From Apium graveolens (Eukaryota > Streptophyta > Magnoliopsida > Apiales > Apiaceae): DNA of 64,000 nucleotides. The notes under the pieces are model-generated. The model was not told where the DNA came from, did not search any database, and saw only the letters and a list, made by a program, of their open reading frames with translations. Every line of letters begins with the position of its first letter. Position 1 is the stretch's first letter. The DNA is taken from NCBI RefSeq assembly GCF_009905375.1, contig NC_133648.1:92242474-92306473 (forward strand), in the 5' to 3' direction. The position numbers were made by a program, and so were the translations under genes. Shown piece after piece: positions 36,435-47,891 of this stretch.

Positions 36435-37540
36435 TCTCCTTTTAATTGTTAGACTGTAGATATTGTAGATTTCTTAATGAGAAAGTAACAAAAGCTTCTT
36501 GTACTACATCAACTTCAATATTGACAAGAATTACTCATTGATTCAAAATGAGGTATCTACAGCCAAAGTCATGAGGAAACCTTCAGATCGATTACTTATC
36601 AGATACTTGAGTGACCAAAGATATATTTTGAGATGAGCATGTGAAGCAAATGACTTCCTTCCAGAGATATGTGTTTATCTTTGATTCTTCAAGTAAGCTC
36701 TTCCTGCTTCTTTGAGTTATTATTTATTCTTTTCAATTGCTCTATTCTGCTATGAAGTCTTTGAAATAGAAAAATCATGAGTAATTCCTTCACTTGAATA
36801 TAATTCCATAATGTCACATATGTTAGCTTCATTGGCCCCTATCTTTGAAAGCTCTGAGAATATCCCGGTAAGAATTAGCATAAATGACTATATAGTGGAA
36901 TTTCTTTAGGTGCAAGACATGAACTGATCTCATTGGATTCATATGTTGGAATTGTAGGTGATTGTCAAATAATGACTCTGTCGTCTTCTTATGTAGGTTC
37001 TTCTTCGTATTAGATTCACAAGCTTCATTGAGACTCTTCTTAGATACTCTCAATTTTGATAATTCTTCAATAGAATTTCTTTTGATTGAGATATCTAATT
37101 GAGACAACTCCTTGTGTTCTAGACGTTCTTCATCCTTGTTTGTTTTGTTGAGTAGACAAACCATTGATTCAATATTATTTGAGGTGAGATCATATATATA
37201 CACATTTCATTTTCTCTTTCCAGATAAAAGGACCTTGTTATCATTCTGGTTAGTGACAACACAGGCTTCTTTATCAAAAATGACTCTGGAGCCATTATCA
37301 CATAGTTGACTGACACTTACCAAGTTGTGCTTGAGTCTCTAAACTAGTGCAACATCATCAATGATGACATTTCCAAGTGAGATTAAGCCATATCCTATAG
37401 TGTGACCTTTGCTATTACCTTCAAAGGTAATAATGGGTTGACCTTTTCTTTAAACTTGGTGAGCATGGATGAATCTACAGTCATATGACATGAACAACCA
37501 CTGTCTATATACCAAAATTTCTTCCTCTTTCCCTGCACAC
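36435..37540 (-). pseudogene. R6 protease, pre-integrase and integrase remnants
   Basis: The protease active-site segment reads WYIDSGCSCHMTVD near 37,470-37,520, with the DSG triad retained. Further left, CLLNKTNKDEERL...LSQLDI...ELSKLRVSKKSLNEACES (36,829-37,203) corresponds to the pre-integrase zinc-binding region, with most ligands lost. Integrase is present only as fragments (TKKNLHKK, HMNPMRSVHVL). Many stops and frameshifts are present. Confidence 0.65.
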
Positions 37541-38840
37541 ATCAAAACCAATTCAAACTGATTAAGGTACCCAGATCTTTTTGGTACTAATCATGTTGAT
37601 TACCTTCTTTTCCTTGAACCCTTTTGCTGCTTCAGAATGGGAAGGGTTAATGTCTACTTTTACTCTAGGTGATGGTCTTTGAGAAAAAGGAATAGTGTTA
37701 AAGTTAGATGAGTGATTTGAAAAGTACATCTTATTGAATGAAGATGCAGATATGTTATTTTTTCCTTGCATACTCTGAGAAGAGTAATAAGTATTAGAAT
37801 TGGTTAGCATGTTACTATAGTTCTGATTAAACACTTAAGGCAAGTTTGGAAAGTAATTCATAAGTATGAGTGGAACAAATATGCCAGGAGTGGTGATTAT
37901 TTTACATTGGGTAGATAAATGATTAACACTGCCACACTTGACGCAATATTTTCTTGATGCAAATTTGTCAGGAGTGTGGTTACTATGCTTGTTAATTCTA
38001 CTTTTCCATTCCTGTTGTTCTTTCTACTTAATCCAGTATTAAATTTAAGTTCTCATTTTAATCTTTTATTAGATAAGCATCCCATGTTACTCTGCTCAAC
38101 TCTCTTGGTTTTGCTGCTTTCTCTTCTTAAATAGATCTTGCTCACAGGTTCATCATCTTCAACTATTATGTCCAGTTTACAAGTACTGATACTTTCTTTT
38201 AGCAAATAATTTTCATCTCTTGATTTCTCTTCCTTCAATGAATGAATATTATTTGCTAATGAATAGTTATCAGTAGTAACATCTTGTTCAAATTTTCCTT
38301 TTTCTCCCTATTCCAAGTATCTTCACAGAAAGTTTCCATACATTCAGATCTGTGAATTTACTTGCTACATCCCTAGATTCCTTCCATTAGGAAATTACCT
38401 CTTTTCAAGATTTAATTTTCTCTTAATTTTTTTTCTTTCTTTAATATCCTTAGCAACTCATCTTTAGCAGCTAGTCAATTTTTCTTAGCATTTTCATATT
38501 CGAGCAGCTGCATCTCTAGTGAGTTGTTTCTCACATATAATACAAAATTAACAATTTTAATTCTAGTGTTTTTCTTTTTAAGAGAATTCAGAGTGACATG
38601 CAAGTTATATAATTTAGGACAAATATCATTGACAGTTTCTTGGAATTCACCCTTACTTAACTTAGAGAGATCAATTGTAAGTACATGATTGCTGCATGAG
38701 GATTCCTCTGACTCATTATCTTTTGCCATTAGAGATAGATTAAAAACTTCTTTGTTCAGGACATAATCTGGGCTTCTACCTCCTTCTTAACCATGGTTGA
38801 TTGAGTGGTCTTCAAGATCTTTAAAATTTGGTATGTTGAA
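37541..38840 (-). pseudogene. R6 gag remnant
   Basis: The piece 38,475-38,729 (MAKDNESEESSCSNHVLTID, then LSKLSKGEFQETVNDICPKLY) matches the gag stretch after the first zinc knuckle in R2 and R7. Coiled-coil fragments follow to about 38,060. A Cys/His pair near 37,930-37,960 is the remnant of the second knuckle. The Asn/Ser/Met-rich tail (37,562-37,834) ends ISTKKIWVP and a stop, the same gag end (WVP) as R7. The capsid N-terminus is largely missing: the primer site follows within about 100 bp of the gag middle, so a deletion removed it. Confidence 0.65.
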
Positions 38841-38845
38841 GGCTT

Positions 38846-38859
38846 GCTCTGATACCTAT
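38846..38859 (-). other. R6 primer-binding site
   Basis: The reverse complement reads ATAGGTATCAGAGC after the LTR end, one base from the R2 and R7 site. Confidence 0.75.
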
Positions 38860-39912
38860 TGTTATTCACTAACAATCAACTTAGGTTAATTTGGAGAAGG
38901 GGGTTGAATACAAATTAAAATTTTCAAATTAATTTTAGCATGGAAAAGGAAATATGAACACAGATGTTTATAATTTTAGGTGGATTGTTTTTCAACTTTC
39001 CACTTGCGGTTTATTTTTGAAGAAATAATCTGTTACAATTACAAGAGTAATCTCACAGCTGCGGTTTTTAGTGTTTCACTCAGAGGAGGATATCTCTCTA
39101 AAGCCCTGTGAAAATGAAGAACCTATTTCTTAAGTGAAACACTGCTTCTACTTGGTTTATATATTACCAAGTTACTAAACTTACTAGACAATACATATTA
39201 TAGTCTTCAAGGTCCAGCAAGGTTGCTTCTTCACTCTCTTTCCTGTGATGCTTGGAAAATAAGGATACATATTATCTTGATATACAACCTTGAGTATCTC
39301 TCCAAATTGCCATGCACGGAAATGGAATGTTTCTTCTTCTTCTTCTTCATAATCCAATATCACATGCAAAGTTTTTCTTGACTTCTCATCTTCTTTTCTG
39401 AGATACCTATCAGCCCATGTGTTGTGACAGTCCTAGATTTTGACCAGTATGATGTCACTATCAGTAGCTATAATCTACATTAGCCATTGATAGTTGTTAG
39501 CCGTAGAACTTCTTAGCCATTGGAAGTCATTCTACTACATCTTCCCTTAGCCATTGATGGTCACTTGATTAGCAGTTGATAGGCTGACGTATATAGCAGT
39601 TGATGCTTCTCTTCATTTATCAGCTGAAGATTTACTTCACTTAATCAGAATTACATAGCATCAGATATTTACACTTAGCCATCTTATTCTAGATTATCCA
39701 TTGAGTCAACATGACTTCTGAATGAATAATTATATTGCTATCTGTTTATTGAGTTCTCAAAGAAGATGTTACAATGGCCATATCATATGATGGGCTACTC
39801 CTCCAATTGTTATCCCTAAGGACGGTTATCAGTTGGAGGTTACATTTTGTCTTAACGTAATAATGCAAATGTAGTTTTGTTTATCATTAGAATTTAGGCT
39901 TGATCCCTAACA
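38860..39912 (-). mobile_element. R6 5' LTR
   Basis: This 1,053-bp LTR on the minus strand opens TGTTAGGGATCAAGCC and ends AGTGAATAACA. Its U3 has many TCAATGGCTAA-type units (plus strand 39,470-39,640) where R7 has TCAACGGATAA-type units. The TATA box lies in the same inverted repeat as in R2 and R7 (39,150-39,172). The C-tract (GAAGGGGGTTGAA on the plus strand, 38,896-38,908) is also conserved. The 5-bp duplication cannot be checked because the left end is lost. Confidence 0.8.
39150..39172 (-). promoter_or_regulatory. R6 LTR TATA box within a perfect inverted repeat
   Basis: On the element strand, ACTTGGT, AATATATAA, ACCAAGT: 7-bp perfect arms around the presumed TATA box, as in R2 and R7. 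Confidence 0.65.
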
Positions 39913-42900
39913 AACCTTTTATAACTTCAAAGTTTACAATTTCGACTTGGAATTGCAAGATAACCCCACTATATTTGAGAACAAAATATTACACCACCAA
40001 AAGTCTACATTTGATCCTTACACCAAATCTTCTACCTGAGCTGGAATAGTGAGCCTAATGGTATGCAAGGGACCGTTATAGGTACTCTTAGAAGTGGTGC
40101 ACCTAAGTCCAACCATCTTCTTGCTTAACTGCCAAGGTTAGATCAACATAAAATAATATAAGCTAAAAGGCTCAGCAAGTAACTATAAGAATAATTCTAA
40201 CTAGCAAAATCTAGCAGTAACATAACAGTTTTAAGGTTAAATCACTGGGTTAGGGTTTTAAGGGTTCAAGATTATGGTTTCGAAAGGATCAAGTGGTTTG
40301 ATTTAATAAAATATTCATAAGGATGTTTGGGTCAAAACAGGTTAAACCTTAAGTTTACATTTGAAAATCAAATCCTAATACTTTATATGAATAGTGCTTA
40401 AGGCACAAATATAATCTTTAATTTTCTTTTTAAAAAATCAGTAAAATTTGATTGGAGTGTATATCTGTAATAAATCGAATTTTTGAGACTTTGTAAAAAT
40501 GTTAATTAATATTAACCCTGACAGACGGGGAAAACTTTTTAGCCCACACTATGTTGTGCATGGGAAAATGAGTTTCGAAGTTGATATTATGATTATACGT
40601 ACCAAATGAGTGTATGTAAACGCTATTAGTTTTCGAAGAAAACGAACTTGGAAAAATGACCGTATTTACGAACCATCGAGGATTACGGGAATCACAATAT
40701 AATTATGAATTTAAAACCTAATGGATTTATATCCAAGAATGATACTTCAAAACATAAAGAATAAATACGAAAGAATTTACGCCGCAAACCGTTTACGAGA
40801 AATCATTACGAAAATGATTAAGCGACCGAACAAACGCGTAAATGAATAAATAAACATATCATGCTAGCCAACCATGGTAGAAAAGTAACCATGGTTACTT
40901 TATCAAATAGTAAGTTAACGTTATAGGAATGATCATCTAAGGCTAGAGAATAGTAAGCTAGAGACTAAACTACTAGCTTAGCTTGTAATCTAGAAAGGCT
41001 AGCAAGATTTGTCCAAGGATTTGCCAACATAAATCTATTCTAGGTTATATACTAGAGATATACAAACATATAACACAAGTCTTATTCAAGAAGCAAGCAA
41101 GAAGCTCACAAAATCTCTCTCTCTCTCCAAAAACTCAATGCTGATTTTCAAGAACACCATGGAAAGAAAAATTCATATCCCATGATGCACTCATTCAAAA
41201 ATCACCAAATTTTTACCAAACCTCTTTCATATCATGGGTAAGTCAAGCACCAAATTTCATTCCCATCTATAAATTTTTCAATTTTATAAAAATGTTTGAA
41301 GTTGAGGGTGAATAGTAACTCCGAATATTACTAACTTGTTTTCTTGATTTTTCATGAAAGTTTAAGACTCCTAAAGCTAGACCAAGGCTTCATCAAGGAT
41401 AATAGGACTTTATTAAGTATTAAAAAGCTTCTAGAAAGGTATAAAAATTCATCCAAACTTTGTTTAAGTTTTAAGTTTCAAGAAAAGTAAGGATCTTGGA
41501 TATAAGTATGGTTTTGATGACTGATTTGATATTATCTTGATGTTTAGTTAATTAGTTTTAAGGTTGATGATTGTTTCCTCAAGAACATGATGTTTTTGAT
41601 AGAATTTGGTGTGGTGATGATAATTTGGTGATTGTTGGTGGTAGTATAGAGATTTAAGCCGTAAACGAAACTCGGATTGTAATCGTAATCTCGCTAAAAC
41701 AAACAAAACATAACATTAAGTTTTTGCAGATAGTTCCGAAGATATAAACTATAGTTTCTTGAAAAATAACACTTGATAATAATATAAAATTTTATAAGGA
41801 TCATTTAGGCACTTAAATCGCTTGATTCCGATTTACGGATCAAAAGTTATGGCCGTTTTACTAAAAGTGATTTACGCGACAAAAACTGCTACGAATTACG
41901 AACTTTGGAAATATAAATGATCGACTTAAAAATATTTAAAAATCATTAAATATTTACAGAGAGTAAGAAATAGAGTTTACTAGATGTCATAAAAATTTCA
42001 AGTAAAAATGTTGATTTTAAATTTTATAAAAATGTCGGAGCCGAGGTCGCGCGGAGTATGAATGTCAAAAACAACCCACTGTTAGGAAACTGCCACTTCG
42101 GGATTTTCACCCCTCTTACCAGAAAACCATTTTCAAAAGATGTGTTCTAAATTTTGTCTAGATCGCGCAGCGAAAACGGTGCATCAATTGAGTTAACGGT
42201 TTGAGAGATATCAATATTTTAGTGAAAGCTGTTTGAATAGTAAAACTCCGTAGTTGACCGAACTTTTGAAATGCTTTTCACCTAATTAAATTCATTTTAT
42301 CAAAATAAAACTTTTAGGATAAATATTAAAAGCACTCAAGAAGCTCCTCGAGGTGGTTTCGTATTAAAATATTAATTTTACAAATTATTAAAAATGACAG
42401 AGTGTGAGTCGCGTAATAGTTATATTCGGTAAAGTCAAATCTAGAAGACCACTTTGACCGTCCGTTTCAACCAAGGAGTGATACTTATTTCGAGTCGGTC
42501 GAATAATGAAAATTATGAAGTATTGAACGTATTAGAAATATAATTTGCTGATGAGAGTAGGAATACTGATTAATATTATGATGGTTGTTGATTAGAAAAC
42601 CCGAAACGAGAGGAAGTCGGGAAACGTATCTTGGACTCCAGGCAAGTTTACGAACCCAACTCCATTTACTGTTGTGTTGTAAAATGATTGTTTTATTATC
42701 ATCGCATAAATATCATACTTTACATGATACTTAGTAATTGAGTTTTTGCATAATGTAGCGATGTTGTACGATAAACATATGTTGTAAAATGTTTAACTTC
42801 GCTCTAAGCGTGACGTATAATTATAAGACCGAGAGTCGGTCGAGATTTAAAAATAAAAACCCGGAAATCATTCCGTTGATTTTATAGGACGATTAAAAGT

Positions 42901-44320
42901 CCATAGTAGTACGTTTTAAAGGACTCAACGTCCGCTTACAAAACATTAAATACCCCGAACTTTTATTAAAATGATTTCCAAAAATCGAATTCCCTCAACT
43001 ATATTTAATTGTTGAATAGTAAATATTATATAACTATTCATTTATTATGGGAGAAGCATTCTCCAACGATCATTTATTTCAAACCCGATTAAATATTAAA
43101 GATTATTAAATTACTTAAACATAAACTAGTTGAGAAATATTATTTTAATATTCTTTTAAAAGCATAATTATTCGAGGTTTAATTATTTAACGATTGATAT
43201 TTAATTATTAAATATTTATTAAATGATTTATTTATGATTTAAAAATCATAAAACCGGATTAAAAATACTTTCTGATTTTCGGAAAATCATTCGAATAATT
43301 TCAGAACGCCGGAGAATATTATCTCGACTTATTTTAATTATCCTGATTATAGTTTCAAAAGAAACTCCCCCTTATATAATAAATATGTTGACAACAGTCA
43401 ACTCACATCCTTAGTACTTCCTCCGAAAATTCTCGGAAGTGCATATATATACGTATATATCCAAGTGTACCTATCAACAAACAATATGCTTGGGGAACAA
43501 TATAAGTTCCATATATGATGGGATTTTTACAAGGACAAGGAGGGGTAGACTCCAGTACTTCGTGGACTGGGAAGACTACCAATTTACTACCACATGAGAA
43601 GGTATCTTATGTACTGATGAACATGCGGAGTATGCGGACCTGAGAGGGATGGACACAAAACCTTGTCTTGAGAGGGATAAACGCGAAGTGTGTACCTGAG
43701 AGACGGACACAGAAAAGGCCCGAATACGGCCAGGGTGATAACCGATAATAAAAGGGAATCGTCCATCTACATGTAGAAAAGGTTACTATTTCCGTAGTAC
43801 GATTGATCATCGTATGCGGTGGCTCCAGTGAATGTCCTATTCTTTCAATTGAAATTGTGATGCAATACCGTAGCCCAACCCTAGGTGCTGGGTTTACCAT
43901 TAAGGTATTCGCAGGATAATAAATCCACTAAAGAATTATTTTAAAAAAAAGATGTGTATCACCAAGGAAAACTAATTTTGAATAAAACTCATTTATCATA
44001 TATGGTATTATACTTGAGTTTATCATATAGTCATTTCATATTGTACATTATTATGCTGGGCATTATAGCTCACTCTTGCTTTCTTTCAAATGACACAACA
44101 CAACAGATAACCAGTATGCCGGTTTGGGACTTAGTCATTTGCAGTCATGGGGAGAATCCCTGGCAGCTTTGTCTCAGGTGGGCCAGAGTATCAGATAGGT
44201 ATAAGATATCAGTCGTAATTATTGTAACTTCATGTAGAGGTTATGAATAATTGTTTGAGATCCTGTAAAGTACATTTGAGTTTTAATAACAGATGATACT
44301 TGTTGTACGTCATTTCTAAG
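39913..44320. repeat. 4.4 kb non-coding, probably degenerate Ty3/Gypsy LTR-type DNA
   Basis: No believable gene is present. The tone of the sequence resembles the long LTRs of R4: CTTGCTGAGCCTTTTAGCT on the minus strand near 40,170, and CTGGGCATTATAGCTCACTC on the plus strand near 44,055. The two orientations suggest pieces of two LTRs. Other contents are a CT repeat (41,115-41,130) and imperfect tandem units around CTGAGAGGGATGGACACA (43,640-43,715, three copies). I cannot place clean TG/CA ends or a duplication. R7 inserted at its right end. Confidence 0.45.
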
Positions 44321-44395
44321 TGTTAGGAATATGTGTATTAGTTTGATGATAAGTTAAACAAAACACTTAAGTAGAAATCTAGTGTTTGTAGCCTC

Positions 44396-44805
44396 AACGG
44401 ATAAGACCATCTTGGCTATCCGTTGAAGGAGTAGCTTTACTTAGCAATAAGTTTAGTATTGTAGCACATTTCATTCTCTGGATTCAAGTTGTAATTCTTA
44501 GATGTTGTAGGAAATTATCTGTCATGTTAACTACTAGTGGATATGCAAATAGGATGGCTAATTGTAAATATTTCATGCCTTGTAATTTTGTATAAGTGAA
44601 GAAGTATCAACTGATATTGAAGACCTTCAACGGATAAGAAACAAAGCTTCAACGGATGTCTCTAAAGCTTCAACGGATAATATCCATCAACAGATAAGTG
44701 CTTCAACGGATAAAGACTTCAACTGTTAATGCATCAACGGATAAAGCTTCAACGGATAAAGCCTCAATGGATAAGGCATCAACGGATGAAAGCTTCAACG
44801 AATGC
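44396..44805 (+). repeat. R7 LTR cluster of the TCAACGGAT motif
   Basis: Nine exact copies (eight as TCAACGGAT, one as ATCCGTTGA) and at least three one-base variants (ATCAACAGAT, TCAATGGAT, TCAACGAAT) are packed here, spaced roughly 15-25 bp apart in the right-hand part. A given 9-mer is expected once per about 262,000 positions in random DNA. Confidence 0.9.
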
Positions 44806-45050
44806 TTAGTTCATTAGCAGTTGATAGTGACAATTCATAAGCTGACAGAGGCACATGGGTTGACAGAGACAAACTGGAATGTGGAAGCCTCTAGGAGGAA
44901 TCAAGAAAATGCAGCATTTCCATTCTGGTGCAAACAAGGAAGTATTCAAAGATTAACAGCTAAGCCTAAATTGCATTGGATAGAGAAATGAAGAAGAAGC
45001 ATGTGAAGAGCCTTTTTAATTGTATTTTACAGTTTTGTCTTCACTTGTAA

Positions 45051-45073
45051 ACTTGGTGATATATAAACCAAGT
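45051..45073 (+). promoter_or_regulatory. R7 LTR TATA box within a perfect inverted repeat
   Basis: ACTTGGT (45,051-45,057), GATATATAA (45,058-45,066), ACCAAGT (45,067-45,073). It is identical in arms and centre to R2. Confidence 0.65.
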
Positions 45074-45423
45074 AGCAGCTAGTAATTAGATATGAATTTT
45101 CCAGAGCTGTTTAGAAAAATCCAGAGAGAAAATCATCTAGTTTGTACTAGGAAGCAGCTGTGATTTAATTCTTTGAATCACAGATTTTCTGAAATAACAC
45201 ATCTCTGGTAGAACAACAAATCCACCAGAAAAGTTTTTAAGTTCTATGTGTTCTTTACATTTGTATTTGAATATATATCTGTCTGCATTAGCTTCAAGCA
45301 ATTCACACACATTTGCTCACAAAAACACTTAGCCTTAGAAACTGGTCAAAACATGAAAAAGTTTTGAGATTTACATTCAACCCCCCTTCTGTAAATCTCA
45401 TTGTTAGTCCACGGGGAATAACA

Positions 45424-45437
45424 ATTGGTATCAGAGC
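45424..45437 (+). other. R7 primer-binding site
   Basis: ATTGGTATCAGAGC directly follows the LTR CA end, the initiator-Met tRNA type. Confidence 0.9.
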
Positions 45438-45483
45438 TAGCTCTTAATATACAAAGAGTTTAAAGATCTATTCTGCTAACATC

Positions 45484-47887
45484 ATGAGTAAGAAGGATAT
45501 TGGTGTAAAGATTCCAATCTTGGAAAGAGATAACTATCATCACTGGAAAGTGAAGATGCATTTACATCTTCTCTCTCAAGATGAAAGCTACATCAACTGC
45601 ATTGAAAATGGTCCTCACATCCCTCAAAAGGTGGCCACAGCTGCTACTACAACAGTTGTTGTTGGACAGTCTATTCCCAAGCCAAAAGCAGAATGGACTG
45701 TTGAAGAGATTGAAGAGGTTCACAAGGACAAGAAAGCCATGAACATTCTGTTTAATGGCCTAGATCAAGATATGTTTGACAATGTCATTAACAGCCAAAC
45801 TGCTAAGGAAATTTGGGATACTGTGCAGCTTATCTGTGAAGGCACTGAGCAAGTTAGAGAAAAAAAATACAGCTTCTCATTCAACAGTATGAATATTTTC
45901 ATTTTGAAGAAGGAGAATCATTGAATGATACCTTCAACAGATTTCAGAAACTGTTGAATGGATTGAAGCTGTATGGCATAATGTACCAAGTCAAGGACTC
46001 CAATTTAAAATTTCTAAGGTCTCTACCAAAGGAATGGAAGCCTATGACTGTTTCTCTAAGAAATTCTCAAGATTATAAGGACTTTACACTTGAAAGATTA
46101 TATGGAATTTTGAAGACATATGAACTTGAGATGGAGCAAGATGAGCTGTTGGAAAAGGGAAAGAGAAAAGGAGGATCAGTTGCACTTGTAGCTGACAGTG
46201 AGAAGGTTGGAGCCAGGAATGAGGAGAAGACAATGCCAAGTCTCAAAATTGGCACAAGCAAATCAGAATCAAGCAAGGGTAAAGAGCAAGTAGCTGAGGA
46301 TGAAAATAATTCCAGTCAGGATGACTCTGATGATGTTGATGAACATCTGGCTTTCTGTCCAGGAGGTTTGCAAAGATGAAGTTTAGGAAAAATACAAAAT
46401 TCACTAAGCCAAACAAAAACATGGTGGACAAATCCAAGTTCAAATGTTATAATTGTGGCATTAGTGGACACTTTGCAAGTGAGTGTAGGAAGCCAACCTC
46501 TGATAAGAAAAAATTTGAGCAAGTTGATTAAAAAAAGAAGTATTTTGATTTGTTCAAACAAAAGGAAAGAGCTTTTCTCACTCAAGATGATTGGGCAGCA
46601 GATGGAGTCAATGAAGATGATGATATGGAATATGTTAACCTAGCCCTGATGGCTAATTCTGATGAAAATGAAACTAGTTCATCAAGCAACCAGGTAATTA
46701 CTACTGATCTCTCTCAGCTTTCTAAAAATGAATGCAATGAAGCCATAAATGATATGTCCAATGAATTATATCATCTGCGTGTTTCCCTTAACTCACTAGC
46801 TAAAGAAAACACTAGGATCAAAGAGAATAATGTGTTTTTAAGTGATAGGAATGCTGTGTTAGAGGATCAGGTAATTGAGCTTGAAAAGATTAAACTTAAA
46901 TGCTTGACTGTTGAGAGTGAACTAGAAGAAGCTGTTAAGAAAGTAGAAATTCTTTCTAAACAGTTAGAAAGTGAGCAAGAGGTAATCAAGGCCTGGAAAA
47001 CATCTAGGGATGTTAGTGTTCAGATTGCCAAGGTTCAGGGAATTGAATCATTCTCTGAGGATGCCTGGAAGGAAAACAAAAAGGAGTTGGAATTAATTGA
47101 TGGATTGTGAACGGATGTGGAATCAACGGATGATGAAAGTTATCCGTTGAAGGAAGAAAAGGAGCATCCGTTGAAGGCTCATCAATTAAAACAGGCAAGT
47201 AATTTCAAAAATAAAAATCTCAATAAGAAGGATGGTTCAACTCTCAAGAACTTTGTCAAAGAAGGAGCTAGCACATCCAAAGATGCCAGTAAGGTGAATA
47301 TAGGACACATGACTTTAGATCAGCTGAAAAATAGGCTTAAGTTGGTTGAGGATAAGAAGGAAACTAAAAGAAAATCTAAAAGAAATGGGAAGGTAGGGAT
47401 TAATAAACATAACAATTACACACCTGATAGGTATACTCCTAGAAAAAGCCGTGTATATTGTAAAAGTGTTAATCACCTATCTGATAATTGCAAATCTGTT
47501 AAAAATGCTCCCATGCCTTCAAATCCCTCCATGCCTAACATGTCTATGTCACCTCTGCATGCTATGCCTTTTATGTCTCATCCGAATCCCCATGCATATT
47601 TTGCAAACATGCCATATATTAATAATCCTTATTTTACTGCATTTAGTATGCCTCAAATGCCATACAATATGCCTATGTGGAATAACATGTTTGCACAATC
47701 TATGCCTTATCAAATTCAATCAAATGTGCTAAATGATTCTGTGACTAACCCTACACTTCAACCAACCACATCTGAGATCAAGGTTGACCCAAAGTTACCT
47801 ATGTCAAAAGATGCAGGAGGAATGAAGTCTAGGAAAAAGACTAACAAGGCTGGACCCAAGGAAACTTGGGTACCAAAATCAACTTGA
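45484..47887 (+). pseudogene. R7 gag, broken
   Basis: The start is MSKKDIGVKIPILERDNYHHW. The capsid-like domain contains KAMNILFNGLDQDMFDNVI and LKFLRSLPKEWKPMTVSLRN. First zinc knuckle, intact: CYNCGISGHFASEC (about 46,444-46,486). A long coiled coil follows (46,730-47,000). The second knuckle is YCKSVNHLSDNC (47,455-47,495), its first Cys lost. The tail is Met/Pro/Asn-rich (47,510-47,710) and ends WVPKST, TGA at 47,885-47,887. Damage: 1-bp losses near 45,865 (in an A run) and 46,353, and stops at about 46,529 and 47,107. The motif occurs at 47,110-47,175 read as STDDESYPL and EHPLK. Confidence 0.85.
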
Positions 47888-47891
47888 TTGA

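Larger units (their letters stand above)
35761..38859 (-). mobile_element. R6 internal region, decayed SIRE-like element, minus strand
   Basis: From the right the order is primer site, gag, protease, GAG-pre-integrase, integrase and IN-RT linker. RT, RNase H and ORF3 are not recognisable, and there is no 3' LTR on the left. The left boundary with R3 (about 35,760-35,900) is a rearrangement junction that I cannot resolve. Its frames are much more decayed than those of R2, R3 and R7, so this is probably an older copy or a more distant family. Confidence 0.6.
44321..45423 (+). mobile_element. R7 5' LTR
   Basis: This 1,103-bp LTR runs TGTTAGGAATATGTG to GGGGAATAACA. U3 contains one inverted motif pair (44,396-44,428) and a run of TCAACGGAT-type units (44,628-44,805) with the local form AAAGCTTCAACGGATAA. 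The TATA box lies in an inverted repeat (45,051-45,073). The C-tract CAACCCCCCTTCT (45,378-45,390) is about 35 bp from the end. Confidence 0.9.

Noticed and set aside
43607..43900. A 97-residue minus-strand frame in the non-coding interval
   Set aside because: No domain is visible; it overlaps the imperfect CTGAGAGGG units and looks like chance.
44628..44805. CRISPR-like array of short repeats
   Set aside because: The repeats are 9 bp with irregular spacers, in a plant LTR, and the motif also occurs in coding regions in both orientations.
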